A stretch of DNA of 64,000 nt from Globodera rostochiensis (Eukaryota; Nematoda; Chromadorea; Rhabditida; Heteroderidae). Shown here in pieces: positions 1 through 10,283 of the stretch. Numbering within the stretch: position 1 is the stretch's first letter; each line of letters starts with the position of its first letter. The stretch spans positions 2,042,449-2,106,448 of the forward strand of contig JAEVLN010000011.1 of NCBI GenBank assembly GCA_018350325.1. The letters are read 5' to 3'. The position numbers and the translations under genes are program-made. The notes under the pieces are model-generated. The model saw only the letters and a program-made list of their open reading frames with translations, was not told the DNA's origin and ran no database searches.

Positions 1-174
1 ACTGGACTGTACGCGCGCTTCGGGCAAAAATTCCTGGTCACCTGCGCGGATGCCAACGAGACAAAGGACGGGTCGGCGGTGGCAAACCGCGTGCACTTCA
101 GCTCCTCCGGCGACGGCTACTGCAACATGGTCAAGGAGAAAGTGTGGTGCCAAGCTGTTGCCATCGTGGCATGA
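1..174 (+). CDS. Ground-like domain protein, 3' exon only (array copy 1)
   Basis: This is the last exon of a ground-like gene whose upstream exons lie outside the window. The frame is open from base 1 to a TGA at 172-174. It encodes the C-terminal part of the domain: FLVTC, then VHFSSSGDGYC, then VWCQAVA before the stop. The three visible cysteines (VTC, GYC, VWC) and their spacing match the other array members. The ground-like family (Pfam PF04155) is nematode-specific and related to hedgehog-type secreted proteins. Compared with its neighbours it reads KEKVWC instead of KERVWC and ends AIVA instead of ALSA, so it is a distinct paralog. Confidence 0.85.
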   Translation, partial: TGLYARFGQKFLVTCADANETKDGSAVANRVHFSSSGDGYCNMVKEKVWCQAVAIVA

Positions 175-1141
175 AGCCGATGAAGAAGTGCGACGATAGA
201 ACGAATGAAGAAGTGATACGATATGATAGAAAGTGATACGGTATTATATTTTCAAACCCGAAATGGTTAGCCTCCTTCCTCAACATCCTTTTTTAGTGCA
301 ATGATCGAGAATTGTCGTAAATATTTTGACAAAACTTAAATGTTAAGTAAACTGGACTTTACATATCGTATATTTGAATTAATTCTTGTGGTGAATATGG
401 AAAAATTTTCCATTTAAAATAAAAGTCAATTAAAAAGTTGAAAAACATCAATTTTATAATCCGAAAAAATTAAAATTCTAAATTTGTTTTCCAATATCAA
501 TTTAAGAATAAAAATGCGCGGAACAGAAGATGGTTTACGAGCGGAAAAATAATAAATCAAAAAAGGATATAAAAACCGGATCCGCTAACTAATAATTTGG
601 GTTAGAGAGCAATCCGCGCAAACGCATAAAACGAAATCAGGTGAAAACGATAGGGGCGATCCGCTCGAGTTCATACCGGATTCACTGCACAAATCGCCAT
701 GTTGAGATGGCTGTTTTCCAGCTGAATGATCCGCGCGACCTCGGGCAGAATTGCTGAACGGACCCGAGGCGCCAATGTGCCGCCGGTTTAACGTCTTCGA
801 TCGGCTGATCAGTCCGCATGCTGCTTTTGATCAGATGGGGGGTCTATTTAAGCAGAGGTCGACCAACACAAATCCGGCATTTCCACTCGATTAAAACCTT
901 TAACAGAAGTTCCCACCTTCTTCTTCCCTCTTTCTGCACAACTTTCCCTTTTAATGAAAATGTTCGTTTTTTGCTTCCAAAATTTTTCACCTCAGTGATC
1001 ATGGGTCGTAAAAATAGTTTATCTGATCAACCGATCAAGAATCTCGGTCGAATCAGAATCGGCAATTAAAATATTGTAATTAGAAAGCCAGAACCTTTCC
1101 TAATCTTGCTCCGCTTTTTCAGTCACATACCCAACTAAACA
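175..1141. other. Intergenic, possible promoter of array copy 2
   Basis: AT-rich spacer with no supportable ORF. TATAAAAA occurs at 568-575 and TATTTAAG at 845-852; either could be the core promoter of the gene starting at 1142. TGATCA palindromes are frequent between about 800 and 1030. Confidence 0.4.
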
Positions 1142-2221
1142 ATGTGCCGTTCCACATCTTTTTTTGCGCTGATCATCCTCATCATTTTGCTGGTCTCTGT
1201 TTTGCACCAGCCTACCAATGGCACCGGACTGCCACAACAACAACAATGTTGCTGTCAACAGCAAAGTTGTTGTTGTTGTCAACAGAGTTGCTGTTGCGGT
1301 GGCGGGGGCGGCGGCGGATTGGGCGGCTTGAGTTTAGGCGGACTTGGGGGAGGCGGCGGCGGGTGCTGTTGCGGTGGCGGAGGAGGTGGAGGCGGCGGCG
1401 GGTGCTGTTGCGGTGGCGGAGGCGGAGGAGGCGGCGGATGCGGAGGCGGTTGTGGATGCGGTGGTGGAGGTGGCGGATGCGGAGGCGGAGGCGGTTGTGG
1501 ATGCGGTGGTGGAGGATATGGACGAAGAAAACGTCGTCAGGTTGTCACACAGAAATGTTTCGGGTCAGAGGGGAAGACACTTCGTCAATGAAACATTTCG
1601 CAAAGTTGTTGTTAAATCACGGAAACTTTTGGAAGCTTTTAAAATTCAAATTGAGCGACATTAACGACAATGTCGAAAAAAACCTATGCTATAATGCGTC
1701 AGATAGAGCCGCCCCCCCCCCAAAAAAGTTGTGGTTTTGGCACCCCCTAATTGTTTTCTCATTTATACGTCCAGAGTGCCATTCAAGCGCAGTACAAGTC
1801 GAGCGAGTCGCCCTGTCCTCAGAACGAATGGAAAGAACTCATGGAACAGGTGCTTTTATACCAGACAAAAATCCTTCGATTATATGGTCCGCAATGAGCA
1901 TTCGAAGTTAAAATTTTTGATATTTCACACTAATCTCATAAAAGTTTTTGAGGATTAAACAAAAACAAATGCAATTTTCAACAACAGAGCATCACATCAG
2001 AGGACTCTGTTGGCTCAGTAAAGGCCATCCAGAACGGGCTGTTCAGACGGTACACGGGCCGCAAGTTTCTGGTGACCTGCGCGACCGCCAACGACGCGAC
2101 TGTTGAAGCGGCAGCCGACCCGGCGGCTGCCAACAAAGTGCACTTTAGCTCCGGCGGCGACGGTTACTGCAATGTTGTGAAGGAACGCGTCTGGTGCCAA
2201 GCGGTCACGATCAGTGCGTGA
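1142..2221 (+). CDS. Secreted Gly/Cys-rich ground-like domain protein (array copy 2)
   Basis: Three exons, 1142-1540, 1775-1849 and 1988-2221, encode about 235 residues, all joined in phase 0 at GT-AG sites. Residues 1-28 are a signal peptide with a hydrophobic Leu/Ile core. A long low-complexity part follows with Cys clusters (CCC, QQQ) and poly-Gly runs, ending in the dibasic site GRRKRRQ at the exon 1 boundary. Exon 2 encodes the start of the ground-like domain (SPCPQNEWKELMEQ) and exon 3 the rest (FLVTC, GDGYC, VWCQAV). It is the largest copy, with a longer Gly tract and an Ala-rich insert (about residues 200-209). It is the only one with an extra intron between cleavage site and domain. 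Ground-like proteins in C. elegans are secreted and linked to apical extracellular matrix; the role here is inferred. Confidence 0.88.
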
Positions 2222-3680
2222 TCGACGGAAGGCCCAAATCGGAAATTCCAACAAAAAAATCATAAAACATGACTATCCTCAAATTTTTCTGTAAATTCTT
2301 TTAAAAATATTTGATAAATTATTTGTGAACACTGAAGTGTAGAAAGAAAGAACAACAGATCGACCCAACAAAAACATCAAACTCGATAAATTTAAAATTT
2401 TGATCGCCTTCAAAAAGGAGTATTCTTTTTAATTATCACAAATTTTAAAAAAATATATTTCAAAAACGCCAAATTTATAATTAACTAAAATATAAAATCA
2501 TTTAACAGAGTTACCAATTTGCCCATCTAGAATCTAAAAAATAATTTAATAAAAAACTTATTTTAAGCAATTATTCTGTGAAAAGTCAGTTTAAATGTAT
2601 TAATTATTTCTTTGTATCCCTAAAAATTAATGTTTTTTATTGTTAAATTAAAAATTTGGTAAAATTATTTGTTTTATTACACATTCTTTATTCACAAGTT
2701 GACAAGAAGACACATGAATTGTTTGCAACAATTTGGGTTTCAAAGCCCATAAATTTGTCGTTCGTTTTTGAGCACTTTCACAAACATTTCACAAAATTCA
2801 AATGCAACAAACACTCCGCCACTTTTGGCGCCGCAATTCGATGAGGCGTGACAACGGAGGAACATTTGCACCTCTTCAAAAAGCGGGTCATTCGCTCACT
2901 TTATGAATATTTAGGACAAATCCTTTCAAAACGAAATCGTCGTAGACTTACTTCATTCTCGCTTTATCTCATTAAAGTTTCATTTGATTGCTTCTAATTA
3001 TTAATTATAGCCAGGGGGGAATTTTAAAACATAGTAAAACTGTTGTTGTACTCCTTCAAAAACTAGGTCTATAAACTGAAGCATAATGAATGACGTCAGA
3101 TTTTTTTCAAAAATATCCTCAATGATCCAGACGATTCCGAATGTTTAAATATTCCAATTTTGGAATTGAACCAAAACGCTTGACAATGAGTCGACAGATT
3201 TGTAGACAGATTTGAATAACCCAGAAAACCAAACAAAAATGAGGCCAACCGATGGGGGGAGGGCGTTTTTGAATGGGATTTTGTTTGTGTGTACAAATCC
3301 CCTGCTGTTCTGTCAGTCCGGACTTCGCACAGCGTGCAGTGTGAGAGGAGGCCGCCAAAGTGGAACGACACATCAAATTAGGCGGCAAATTATTCGGCGA
3401 TTTGCATAAAAAGCGGCAAATTGATCCTGAGGGCATCAGAAAGGCGATTTTGTTGGCTGATCACTGGTCACCCAATAAATTTTTTTGGGATGGATGCCGA
3501 CGGGCTGGAGACGAATTTAAGCGCGAACATACAGCAGCAATCTGTATGTTCAGTTTCCTCAAAATCCATCCCAATTTTCAAGCGCTGCTAAACCCTTTGT
3601 TTCTTCAATTTTCTAATTTTCTAATTTTTATTTTATTAAATATAATTTTATATTATTATAGAAACTATAGTTCAACTAAA
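2222..3680. other. Intergenic spacer
   Basis: AT-rich DNA without a supportable gene. An open frame extends upstream of the next ATG (from about 3360) but has no coding character before 3681. A TTATTATAG acceptor-like sequence lies just before the copy 3 start and may mark a 5' UTR intron or trans-splice site. Confidence 0.4.
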
Positions 3681-4264
3681 ATGCAGCAAAAGTGGATCAT
3701 CGCCTCACTCGTTGTACTGCTTGCATTTCTGTCAATGACAAATGCCATCGGATTTCCATCCGGAGGTGGCGGTGGATGCTGTTGTAGCGGTGGCGGAGGT
3801 GGCGGCGGATGTGGCGGAGGCTGCGGCGGTGGATGCGGACGCCGGAAGCGCGACACGGACGCGGTGCAACCGCACTTCAAGACGGACGAGACGCCATGTC
3901 CGCAGACGGCATGGAAGGAACTTCTAGAAGAGGTGGGTGGTGCTTGCTTTATAAAATACGAAAACAGAAAGATTGAATGTTGAATAAACTTCATTATGTT
4001 CAAACCAGATTTTAGACCTCCCATAGTTTTATTGATTATTTACAGGGTATAAATGCCGAAGACGCTGTGGCATCGGTGAACACCATCCAAACGGCGCTGT
4101 ACCGCCGCTACGCGGACGAGCAAAAGTTCCTAGTGACGTGCGCAACTGCGGACGATGGCGCCAAAATGGTGGCCAACAAAGTGCACTTCAGCTCCGCCGG
4201 CGACGGCTACTGCAACTTGGTGAAGGAGCGCGTCTGGTGCCAAGCCGTTGCGCTGAGCGCTTAA
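3681..4264 (+). CDS. Secreted Gly/Cys-rich ground-like domain protein (array copy 3)
   Basis: Two exons, 3681-3932 and 4046-4264, give 156 residues. The start at 3681 places a signal peptide (MQQKWIIASLVVLLAFLSMT) at the N-terminus. The mature N-terminal part is GGGGGCCCSGG-like, with CGGGCGGGC spacing, followed by the GRRKRD proprotein-convertase-like site at about residue 56. The ground-like domain begins at TPCPQTAWKELLEE and resumes in exon 2 with INAEDAVASVNTIQ, FLVTC, GDGYC and VWCQAVALSA. Four domain cysteines are present (CPQ, VTC, GYC, VWC). The intron is phase 0 after GAG, at the same place as in the other copies. An upstream in-frame extension reaching 3360 was not used because it lacks a signal peptide and coding character. 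Confidence 0.9.
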
Positions 4265-5526
4265 AACCCTGGCGGCGATGTTCAGTGTGTGCGTGTTTTG
4301 AAGAGTTTAAATCAGAATTGGAAACACAACATTTTGAAAAATTGTATTTATGGAAAAACAATTGAATAGTTGGCACAAAGTGATGGCTCACAGCCATTCA
4401 TCACATTTTGAATACCATTCATTCATTTTTTGTAAAATGGTAAGCATTTGTTCCTCCACATTATTTTATTTTATCGATAAATCCCTTTTTCTTAAACATA
4501 TTAAATTTGGATATTCATTCCATTGTTTGGATCATCGGCAGAATAAAAGAAAATCCGGTTTCAGTCATTCATCCAAAGAACAGCAGGGAGGTAGGGAGGG
4601 CTCCTCTTCATTATCCATTTGTTCATCTCTCATTAATGTTTTTCTCGCTATTCCACCGGGAAGATGCTTTGTGCGCGCATGGTTAAGCCCCCCACCCAGC
4701 AGTTTTGCAGCTTTTTCTGCACGTTTTTGCATACCCTTGGGCAATTTGTTAAGCCAAAACTGCGGCATGCCCTGGGGCAACAAATGTTGAAACGCTTTAT
4801 CCAAGCTTTTGGATAACGAGATTTATTTGTGCACGAATGTCCGTCCGCTTAATCCACCCACGCCGCCAATTGGCGTCAGGTGATGGATGGATGGCCTGTG
4901 ACTGGTCGGTTGACAATTGTGTCGTGGAACATCGCCACCAGCGTCATCTTTAAACGTCTTATGATCAAATTTTGTGGTTTTTGTCACAGAATGTGGTGGA
5001 TGGATTGTTGATCGGGAACCAGATTTTGTGTTCGGAGAGTGCGATTAAGAATCGGGGACGGGGAAAAACTTAATGCCACAATTCGGGGAAAAGCTCGAAC
5101 CAGAATCACGGTCGGAAAATAAGTTTCATGGACCGGTGACTGTTAAACGGGCCGTGAATAAAGCTAATTTGAAAGCTGAAAATGTTGGGCCGATCGAACA
5201 AAACTCCGAAGTTATAATAAAAATTGAAAATTATGATCCCAATTGGTGTAGGAGAACTGGTGTTAAAATAATGATCAGATAATTTAATTGATGGATTTAT
5301 GTGATGAATAAGAGCGATTTTGCGCATGGATCGCTGTTCAAAAAACCAATTAATTTTGATTAATGAGTTGAGTCACCGTTCGCGTGAAGTGAACGTGAAA
5401 AAGAAGGCAGCCTTTTAACATTAAAACGCCAACAAAACTGTAAACCTATAAAAGCCAAAACGATTGTGCAAAACGCCACACTGCTCGTTCACTAATCAAA
5501 CATTACAAAAACTCCTCTGATTCATT
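4265..5526. other. Intergenic spacer with copy 4 promoter
   Basis: No supportable gene. A minus-strand open frame (4565-4804) has a protein-like composition but no ATG at its start, so it is not called. The downstream end holds the TATA box of the next gene. Confidence 0.4.
5447..5454 (+). promoter_or_regulatory. TATA box of array copy 4
   Basis: A perfect TATAAAAG lies 73 bases before the ATG at 5527. The same octamer recurs upstream of copies 5, 6 and 7, which argues for a shared core promoter. Confidence 0.6.
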
Positions 5527-6073
5527 ATGACTCGAGTTCTAAACTGTTTGATCAGTTTGACTGTTCTGATCACCATGGCCTCTATCATTGATGCGATTGG
5601 CTTTCCATCCGGTGGTGGCGGTTGTGGATGCGGTAGCGGTGGTGGAGGCGGTGGCGGCGGCTGTTGCAGTGGCGGTGGGGGTGGCGGAGGCTGCGGCGGT
5701 GGATGCGGACGCCGGAAGCGTGAAGCTGAAGCAGTTCAACCGCATTACAAAGCAGACGACACGCCATGCCCGCAGAAAGCATGGAAGGAGCTTATTGAAG
5801 AGGTTGGATACAAACAAACAAAACCATATAAAATATCTGCGCTGCTATTTTCAGTCCATTCGCCCTGAAGATGCCACAGCTTCGGTCAGTGCCATTCAAG
5901 CAGCGTTGTTCCGCCGCTACGCGGACCAGAAATTCTTGGTCACGTGCTCGGCAGGGGATGAAGCCAAAAATGGTAATGCCAACAACCGAGTGCACTTCAG
6001 CTCCTCCGGCGATGGCTACTGCAACTTGGTGAAAGAGCGCGTCTGGTGCCAGGCCGTTGCACTGAGCGCGTGA
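5527..6073 (+). CDS. Secreted Gly/Cys-rich ground-like domain protein (array copy 4)
   Basis: Exons 5527-5802 and 5855-6073 encode 164 residues; the intron is only 52 bases. The signal peptide is MTRVLNCLISLTVLITMASI. A GGCGCG and GGCCSGG repeat region ends in GCGRRKREAEA. The ground-like domain covers TPCPQKAWKELIEE, then RPEDATASVSAIQAALFRRY, FLVTC, GDGYC and KERVWCQAVALSA. The exon 1 reading frame runs on past the donor to 5868, but only splicing restores the conserved RPEDA...FRRYADQKF segment. It is most like copy 3 in its FPSGGGG start. The N-terminal peptide would be released if the RRKR site is cut; that is inferred. Confidence 0.9.
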
Positions 6074-6654
6074 GAGAAAGCATTCGTTGCGATGCATTTA
6101 CCAATTTAAACGTTAAACAAAAAATGCTTTTTGTAATTTTGTGCAATTGTTTGTTAGTATTGTGAAGCCTAGATTAAATGATTCATTTTTTAGACGAATA
6201 AATTAACCATTTTGGCATTCCGTTTCATATTAAATTAAATTAAATTTAATTTTTAACTGTCTTAACTTTGTACAAAATGGCAATTATATCTATTTATAAT
6301 TAATTTGATTTATTGCAAAATATACCTAATCGACTTGGACGATGTTGATTGATGGAGTTGGGCGGTAACAATGAAAGGATTACGATTTGTGATAAACCAT
6401 AAACCTGATCAAAAAGCCTAAAGGGAAAAAAGCATATAAAAGCATTGCTTCAACAACCAACAGCAATCATTGTTTATTATCAGCTCATCTTATTAGGTTT
6501 AATCTCTTGCGTGATCTTACCCTTTCTTTATCGGTCGTCCGATCAAAGTTTGTTGGCTGAGAAAACAAATTCTCTGATTTCTCCATTTTTTAATTGTTAT
6601 TTACTTTTCATTATAGTTTAACAAAATAAAAGCACCTCTGAAAAAACAAACGCC
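6074..6654. other. Intergenic spacer with copy 5 promoter and leader
   Basis: AT-rich. It contains the TATAAAAG box of copy 5 and an acceptor-like TTCATTATAG at about 6607-6616, which suggests a 5' UTR intron or trans-splice site before the ATG. Confidence 0.4.
6435..6442 (+). promoter_or_regulatory. TATA box of array copy 5
   Basis: TATAAAAG, about 213 bases before the ATG at 6655. The longer distance than in copy 4 fits a leader that is interrupted by a 5' UTR intron. Confidence 0.5.
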
Positions 6655-7259
6655 ATGTCCAACTGCTTGAAATACTTGATTGTCTTGATCATTCTGGTGA
6701 CATTTGTGTCGATGATCGACGGCATCGGCATGCCAATGCAATGTTGCCAACAGCAGCAGCAAAGTTGCTGCGGTGGCGGCGGAGGAGGCGGCGGATGTGG
6801 CGGAGGCTGTGGCGGGGGATGCGGCCGCAAGAAACGTGAGTCGGCACAGGCGCTGGCCGTTCAGCCGCATTACAAGGCGGACGAGACGCCGTGCCCACAA
6901 ACTGCATGGAAACAAATTCTTGAGGAGGTAAAGCAAACGTATTGGTTTTCTTTAAATTTGGCCCAGCGTTAGCTCTGAATCGAATTAAGAGAAGCTTAAT
7001 CAGAGAAAGACTTGATCAGATCAACTAAAAATTCCAGAACATCCGCACCGATGATGCCATCGGCTCGGTGAGTGCCATCCAGACCGGACTGTTCCGCCGC
7101 TACGCGGACCAGAAGTTCCTGGTCACTTGCTCGTCCGCTGACGAGGCCAAGACCGGCATTGCCGCCACCAACAAAGTGCACTTCAGCTCCTCTGGCGACG
7201 GCTACTGCAACTTGGTGAAGGAGCGCGTCTGGTGCCAGGCCGTTGCACTGAGCGCGTGA
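6655..7259 (+). CDS. Secreted Gln/Gly/Cys-rich ground-like domain protein (array copy 5)
   Basis: Exons 6655-6927 and 7038-7259 encode 164 residues. The signal peptide is MSNCLKYLIVLIILVTFVSM. The mature start GMPMQCCQQQQQSCCGGG links it to copy 2 (Gln/Cys clusters) and to copies 6 and 7 (MPMQ). The cleavage site is GRKKRES. The domain starts at TPCPQTAWKQILEE; exon 2 continues NIRTDDAIGSVSAIQTGLFR, FLVTC, then SSSGDGYC and KERVWCQAVALSA. The donor is GAG|GTAAAG and the acceptor TTCCAG, both strong. This copy looks intermediate between the FPSGG type (copies 3, 4) and the MPMQSCCC type (copies 6, 7). Confidence 0.9.
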
Positions 7260-7859
7260 GAAAATGATAAATGCCATGTTAAATAGTTCTAGAATACACC
7301 ACATTTGTATTTGTGCAATGATGTTAGCATTCGTAGAGTCTCAATTCATTGTTTTTGTAATTTTAGAATAAATTTGCTTTTGCTTCATCTCTTATGTATA
7401 CAAAATCACAAATGTTGGCTATTTGACCGATGGCAGAGAGGAAACTTGCTCATGCCATTTAACTAAAACTGATTAATCTTAAATTGCAGTGACAACATAA
7501 AGCGATTGTTTCGGCTTCCATTCCCCAACACATTAATGATCAGATCAATCTTTACGCCCCCAACACTTTGATCAGCTCATCAATCCATTTACGGGAATGT
7601 TGAAAAATGAATGGCAGCCACCAAACTCGTTCATGCCCATAGCACTCTTGACGCTTGAGTTGCGAGCAATATAAAAGCGCGTCGTTGGGAATCCATTCGC
7701 CAATACTTTATGACCAGATCATTCCATTACACTCCAATCTACTCCCTCTTCCCCACAACATATTGAAAAGTTCGTCAAAAATCTTTCAAATTATTTGTTT
7801 GAGAAAAAAGGGATTAAGCTTACTGTTGCTGATTTAATTAATTTTTCGATTCAAACGCC
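7260..7859. other. Intergenic spacer with copy 6 promoter
   Basis: No gene. TGATCAGATCA-type motifs occur near 7537 and 7569, and the TATA box lies at 7670. Confidence 0.4.
7670..7677 (+). promoter_or_regulatory. TATA box of array copy 6
   Basis: TATAAAAG, 190 bases before the ATG at 7860, in a context (GAGCAATATAAAAGCG) like the boxes of neighbouring copies. Confidence 0.5.
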
Positions 7860-8389
7860 ATGTCCAATTTGGTGAACTGCTTGGTCCCCCTGATCATTCT
7901 GGTGACAATCGTGTCGATGATCGATTCCACTGGCATGCCAATGCAAAGTTGTTGCTGCGGCGGTGGTGGCGGTGGTGGGGGAGGAGGCGGATGCTGTGGT
8001 GGTCGCAAGAAGCGCGAGGCGGCACAGGACGCCGTACAGCCCCACTACAAGACGGACGAGACGCCGTGCCCTCAGACAGAATGGAAGCAGATTCTTGACG
8101 AGGTTAAAAAACTGAGCTTTTCAGCGTTTGAGCGAAATCTGAATAATCTTCCTGTTTAATTTTCCAGAACATTCGTGCCGACGATGCCATCGGCTCGGTG
8201 AGTGACATCCAGACCGGACTGTTCCGCCGCTTCGCGGACCAGAAGTTCCTGGTCACGTGCTCGTCAGCTGACGAGGCCAAAAACGGCACTGCCACCACCA
8301 ACAAAGTGCACTTCAGCTCCGGCGGCGACGGCTACTGCAACTTGGTGAAGGAGCGCGTCTGGTGCCAAGCCGTTGCGCTGAGCGCGTAA
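7860..8389 (+). CDS. Secreted Gly/Cys-rich ground-like domain protein (array copy 6)
   Basis: Exons 7860-8102 and 8168-8389 encode 154 residues. The signal peptide is MSNLVNCLVPLIILVTIVSM. A short Gly tract between CCC and CC clusters precedes GRKKREAAQDAVQPHY. The ground-like domain contains TPCPQTEWKQILDE, then NIRADDAIGSVSDIQTGLFR, FLVTC, GGDGYC and VWCQAVALSA. From the Gly tract to just past the stop, including the intron, it is identical or nearly so to copy 7. The signal peptides differ at several residues. Copy 6 and 7 read FRRFADQ where the other complete copies read FRRY or YRRY. Confidence 0.92.
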
Positions 8390-8945
8390 AAGAAACTTTC
8401 GTTGCGACAAATTTCGTTGTCCAATGGTTAAAGAATGCACATTTTGTATTTGTGCAATAATGTTAGCATTTGTTGAGTAAAATACCGGACCTAATCAGCT
8501 CGGCGCCATTTGTTATAACTTAATCGTGCTAAGCATAAATAAAATTAATACCATACAACACTTTAATTTTTCGTGCCATTTTGCGCGCTGAGTCATAATT
8601 TTTTTTAGTTGAGGTTGGGTTTCCAAATGCTAATACCTAACTATTAAAAAGTTATGATGTTTTAAACTTATCGCTGACTCTTTTCAAAATCATTAAAAGC
8701 CTGATCAGATAAGATAGTTTTGATCTGATTCAGAAATTTGTCGTGGGGCTCATCAAGAGTATTGTCCACGGGTGTTGGCTTTAACATAAAGTTAAAATAT
8801 TGTCCATGAAGTGTCGTCATCACCAGGGTTCGGATAATCGGCTTGAACTTGGTCGGGCTTTTACAGGTGGACATCGGGTTTTAGCTCAGATCGAACATTT
8901 GTTATTTTTGAAAATTTTGGCTGCAACCAAAAACATAAAATTTTG

Positions 8946-9111
8946 CTCAGAAAGCATTATTATCTGGGAAGAACTACGGCCATATGGAATATAAAAAATT
9001 GATTCGCAAACAATATTTGGAATAATATCTCAGAAAGCATTATTATCTGGGAAGAACTACGGCCATATGGAATATAAAAAATTGATTCGCAAACAATATT
9101 TGGAATAATAT
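8946..9111. repeat. 83-bp tandem duplication
   Basis: Bases 8946-9028 and 9029-9111 read the same by eye, beginning CTCAGAAAGCATTATTATCT and ending TTGGAATAATAT. There are two copies with no spacer, so the duplication is recent. Confidence 0.9.
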
Positions 9112-9531
9112 AAATCCGGCCCCTAATTACCTATACCCCTCCCCACGCCCCAACACCCCCCGCCCAACAAGTACGTGCAAAATAGCAAAATGTTCTCAAT
9201 TTATGCGTTAAAAGTTTCAAAATTTGTCATCACAATTTAAAGAATAAATTAATTTCGACCCTTAGGGGGTGCATTCATTTTTCAGATTTTATAGCCATTT
9301 CTTAAGGATTGTTTAGCGCGCATTATGTGAAAAAGCCAAATGGCATACAAACAAATTATGCAATTTTTGATTATCCTGAAACACCGGCTTGAACAAAAAA
9401 GAAGAAGCTGAAGACGATTGATGGAGTGGAAAGATAACACGAACAATAAATGAATGGATGGGCTGTGATTGGACGGCAGATAGGCAAAACCTGCTCGATG
9501 CTCTCGATGGGCCCAAGCGAATATAAAAGAA

Positions 9532-9539
9532 TTGTTCCG
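9532..9539 (+). promoter_or_regulatory. TATA box of array copy 7
   Basis: TATAAAAG, 222 bases before the ATG at 9754. The surrounding bases differ from those upstream of copy 6, so the promoter is not part of the recently homogenised tract. Confidence 0.5.
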
Positions 9540-9753
9540 TCAACCAATCGCCAACACTTTTTTCCTATTCTCTTTGATCCTCCCCCTCCATTAGGCAGGC
9601 TTTTGTTCAACAAAGCTCCCTCCACCACCAATACACTTTGGTTATGTAAATTTTTGGAGCGAATTTAACTGCGCTCATTAAGCTCTTCTTTTTGCGTCAA
9701 GTTATTTAAAAAATTCCTTTTAAGTCCCTAAATCAACTCTTGACCAAAACGCC

Positions 9754-10283
9754 ATGTCCAATTTCATGAACTGCTTGATCGCCCTGATCATTTTGGTGAC
9801 ATTTGTGTCGATGATCGATTCCACTGGCATGCCAATGCAAAGTTGTTGCTGCGGCGGTGGTGGTGGCGGTGGCGGAGGAGGCGGATGCTGTGGTGGTCGC
9901 AAGAAGCGCGAGGCGGCACAGGACGCCGTACAGCCCCACTACAAGACGGACGAGACGCCGTGCCCTCAGACAGAATGGAAGCAGATTCTTGACGAGGTTA
10001 AAAAACTGAGCTTTTCAGCGTTTGAGCGAAATCTGAATAATCTTCCTGTTTAATTTTCCAGAACATTCGTGCCGACGATGCCATCGGCTCGGTGAGTGAC
10101 ATCCAGACCGGACTGTTCCGCCGCTTCGCGGACCAGAAGTTCCTGGTCACGTGCTCGTCAGCTGACGAGGCCAAAAACGGCACTGCCACCACCAACAAAG
10201 TGCACTTCAGCTCCGGCGGCGACGGCTACTGCAACTTGGTGAAGGAGCGCGTCTGGTGCCAAGCCGTTGCGCTGAGCGCGTAA
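9754..10283 (+). CDS. Secreted Gly/Cys-rich ground-like domain protein (array copy 7)
   Basis: Exons 9754-9996 and 10062-10283 encode 154 residues, at a constant offset of 1894 bases from copy 6. The signal peptide is MSNFMNCLIALIILVTFVSM. The mature protein matches copy 6: CCC, Gly tract, CC, GRKKREAAQ, then the ground-like domain. Its signal peptide is in part closer to copy 5 (LVTFVSM) than to copy 6 (LVTIVSM), so the copies may have exchanged sequence. It is the last gene of the array. Confidence 0.92.

Larger units (their letters stand above)
8390..9753. other. Intergenic spacer with tandem duplication and copy 7 promoter
   Basis: No gene is supportable. It holds an exact 83-base tandem duplication at 8946-9111, a C-rich stretch at about 9120-9170, and the TATA box of copy 7 at 9532. 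Confidence 0.45.

Noticed and set aside
1100..1664. Long overlapping frames on both strands across the Gly/Cys-rich exon of copy 2 (Arg-rich, Ala/Val/Glu-rich, Thr/Leu-rich)
   Set aside because: They are shadows of a GGC/TGC repeat in the real exon; only the frame with signal peptide, RRKR and ground-like continuation is supported.
3665..4024. Pro/His-rich minus-strand frame opposite copy 3
   Set aside because: It is the antisense of the Gly/Cys repeat. Similar frames lie opposite copies 4-7.
5073..5282. 69-codon plus-strand ORF before copy 4
   Set aside because: No signal peptide, family likeness or splice support; composition is like the surrounding spacer.
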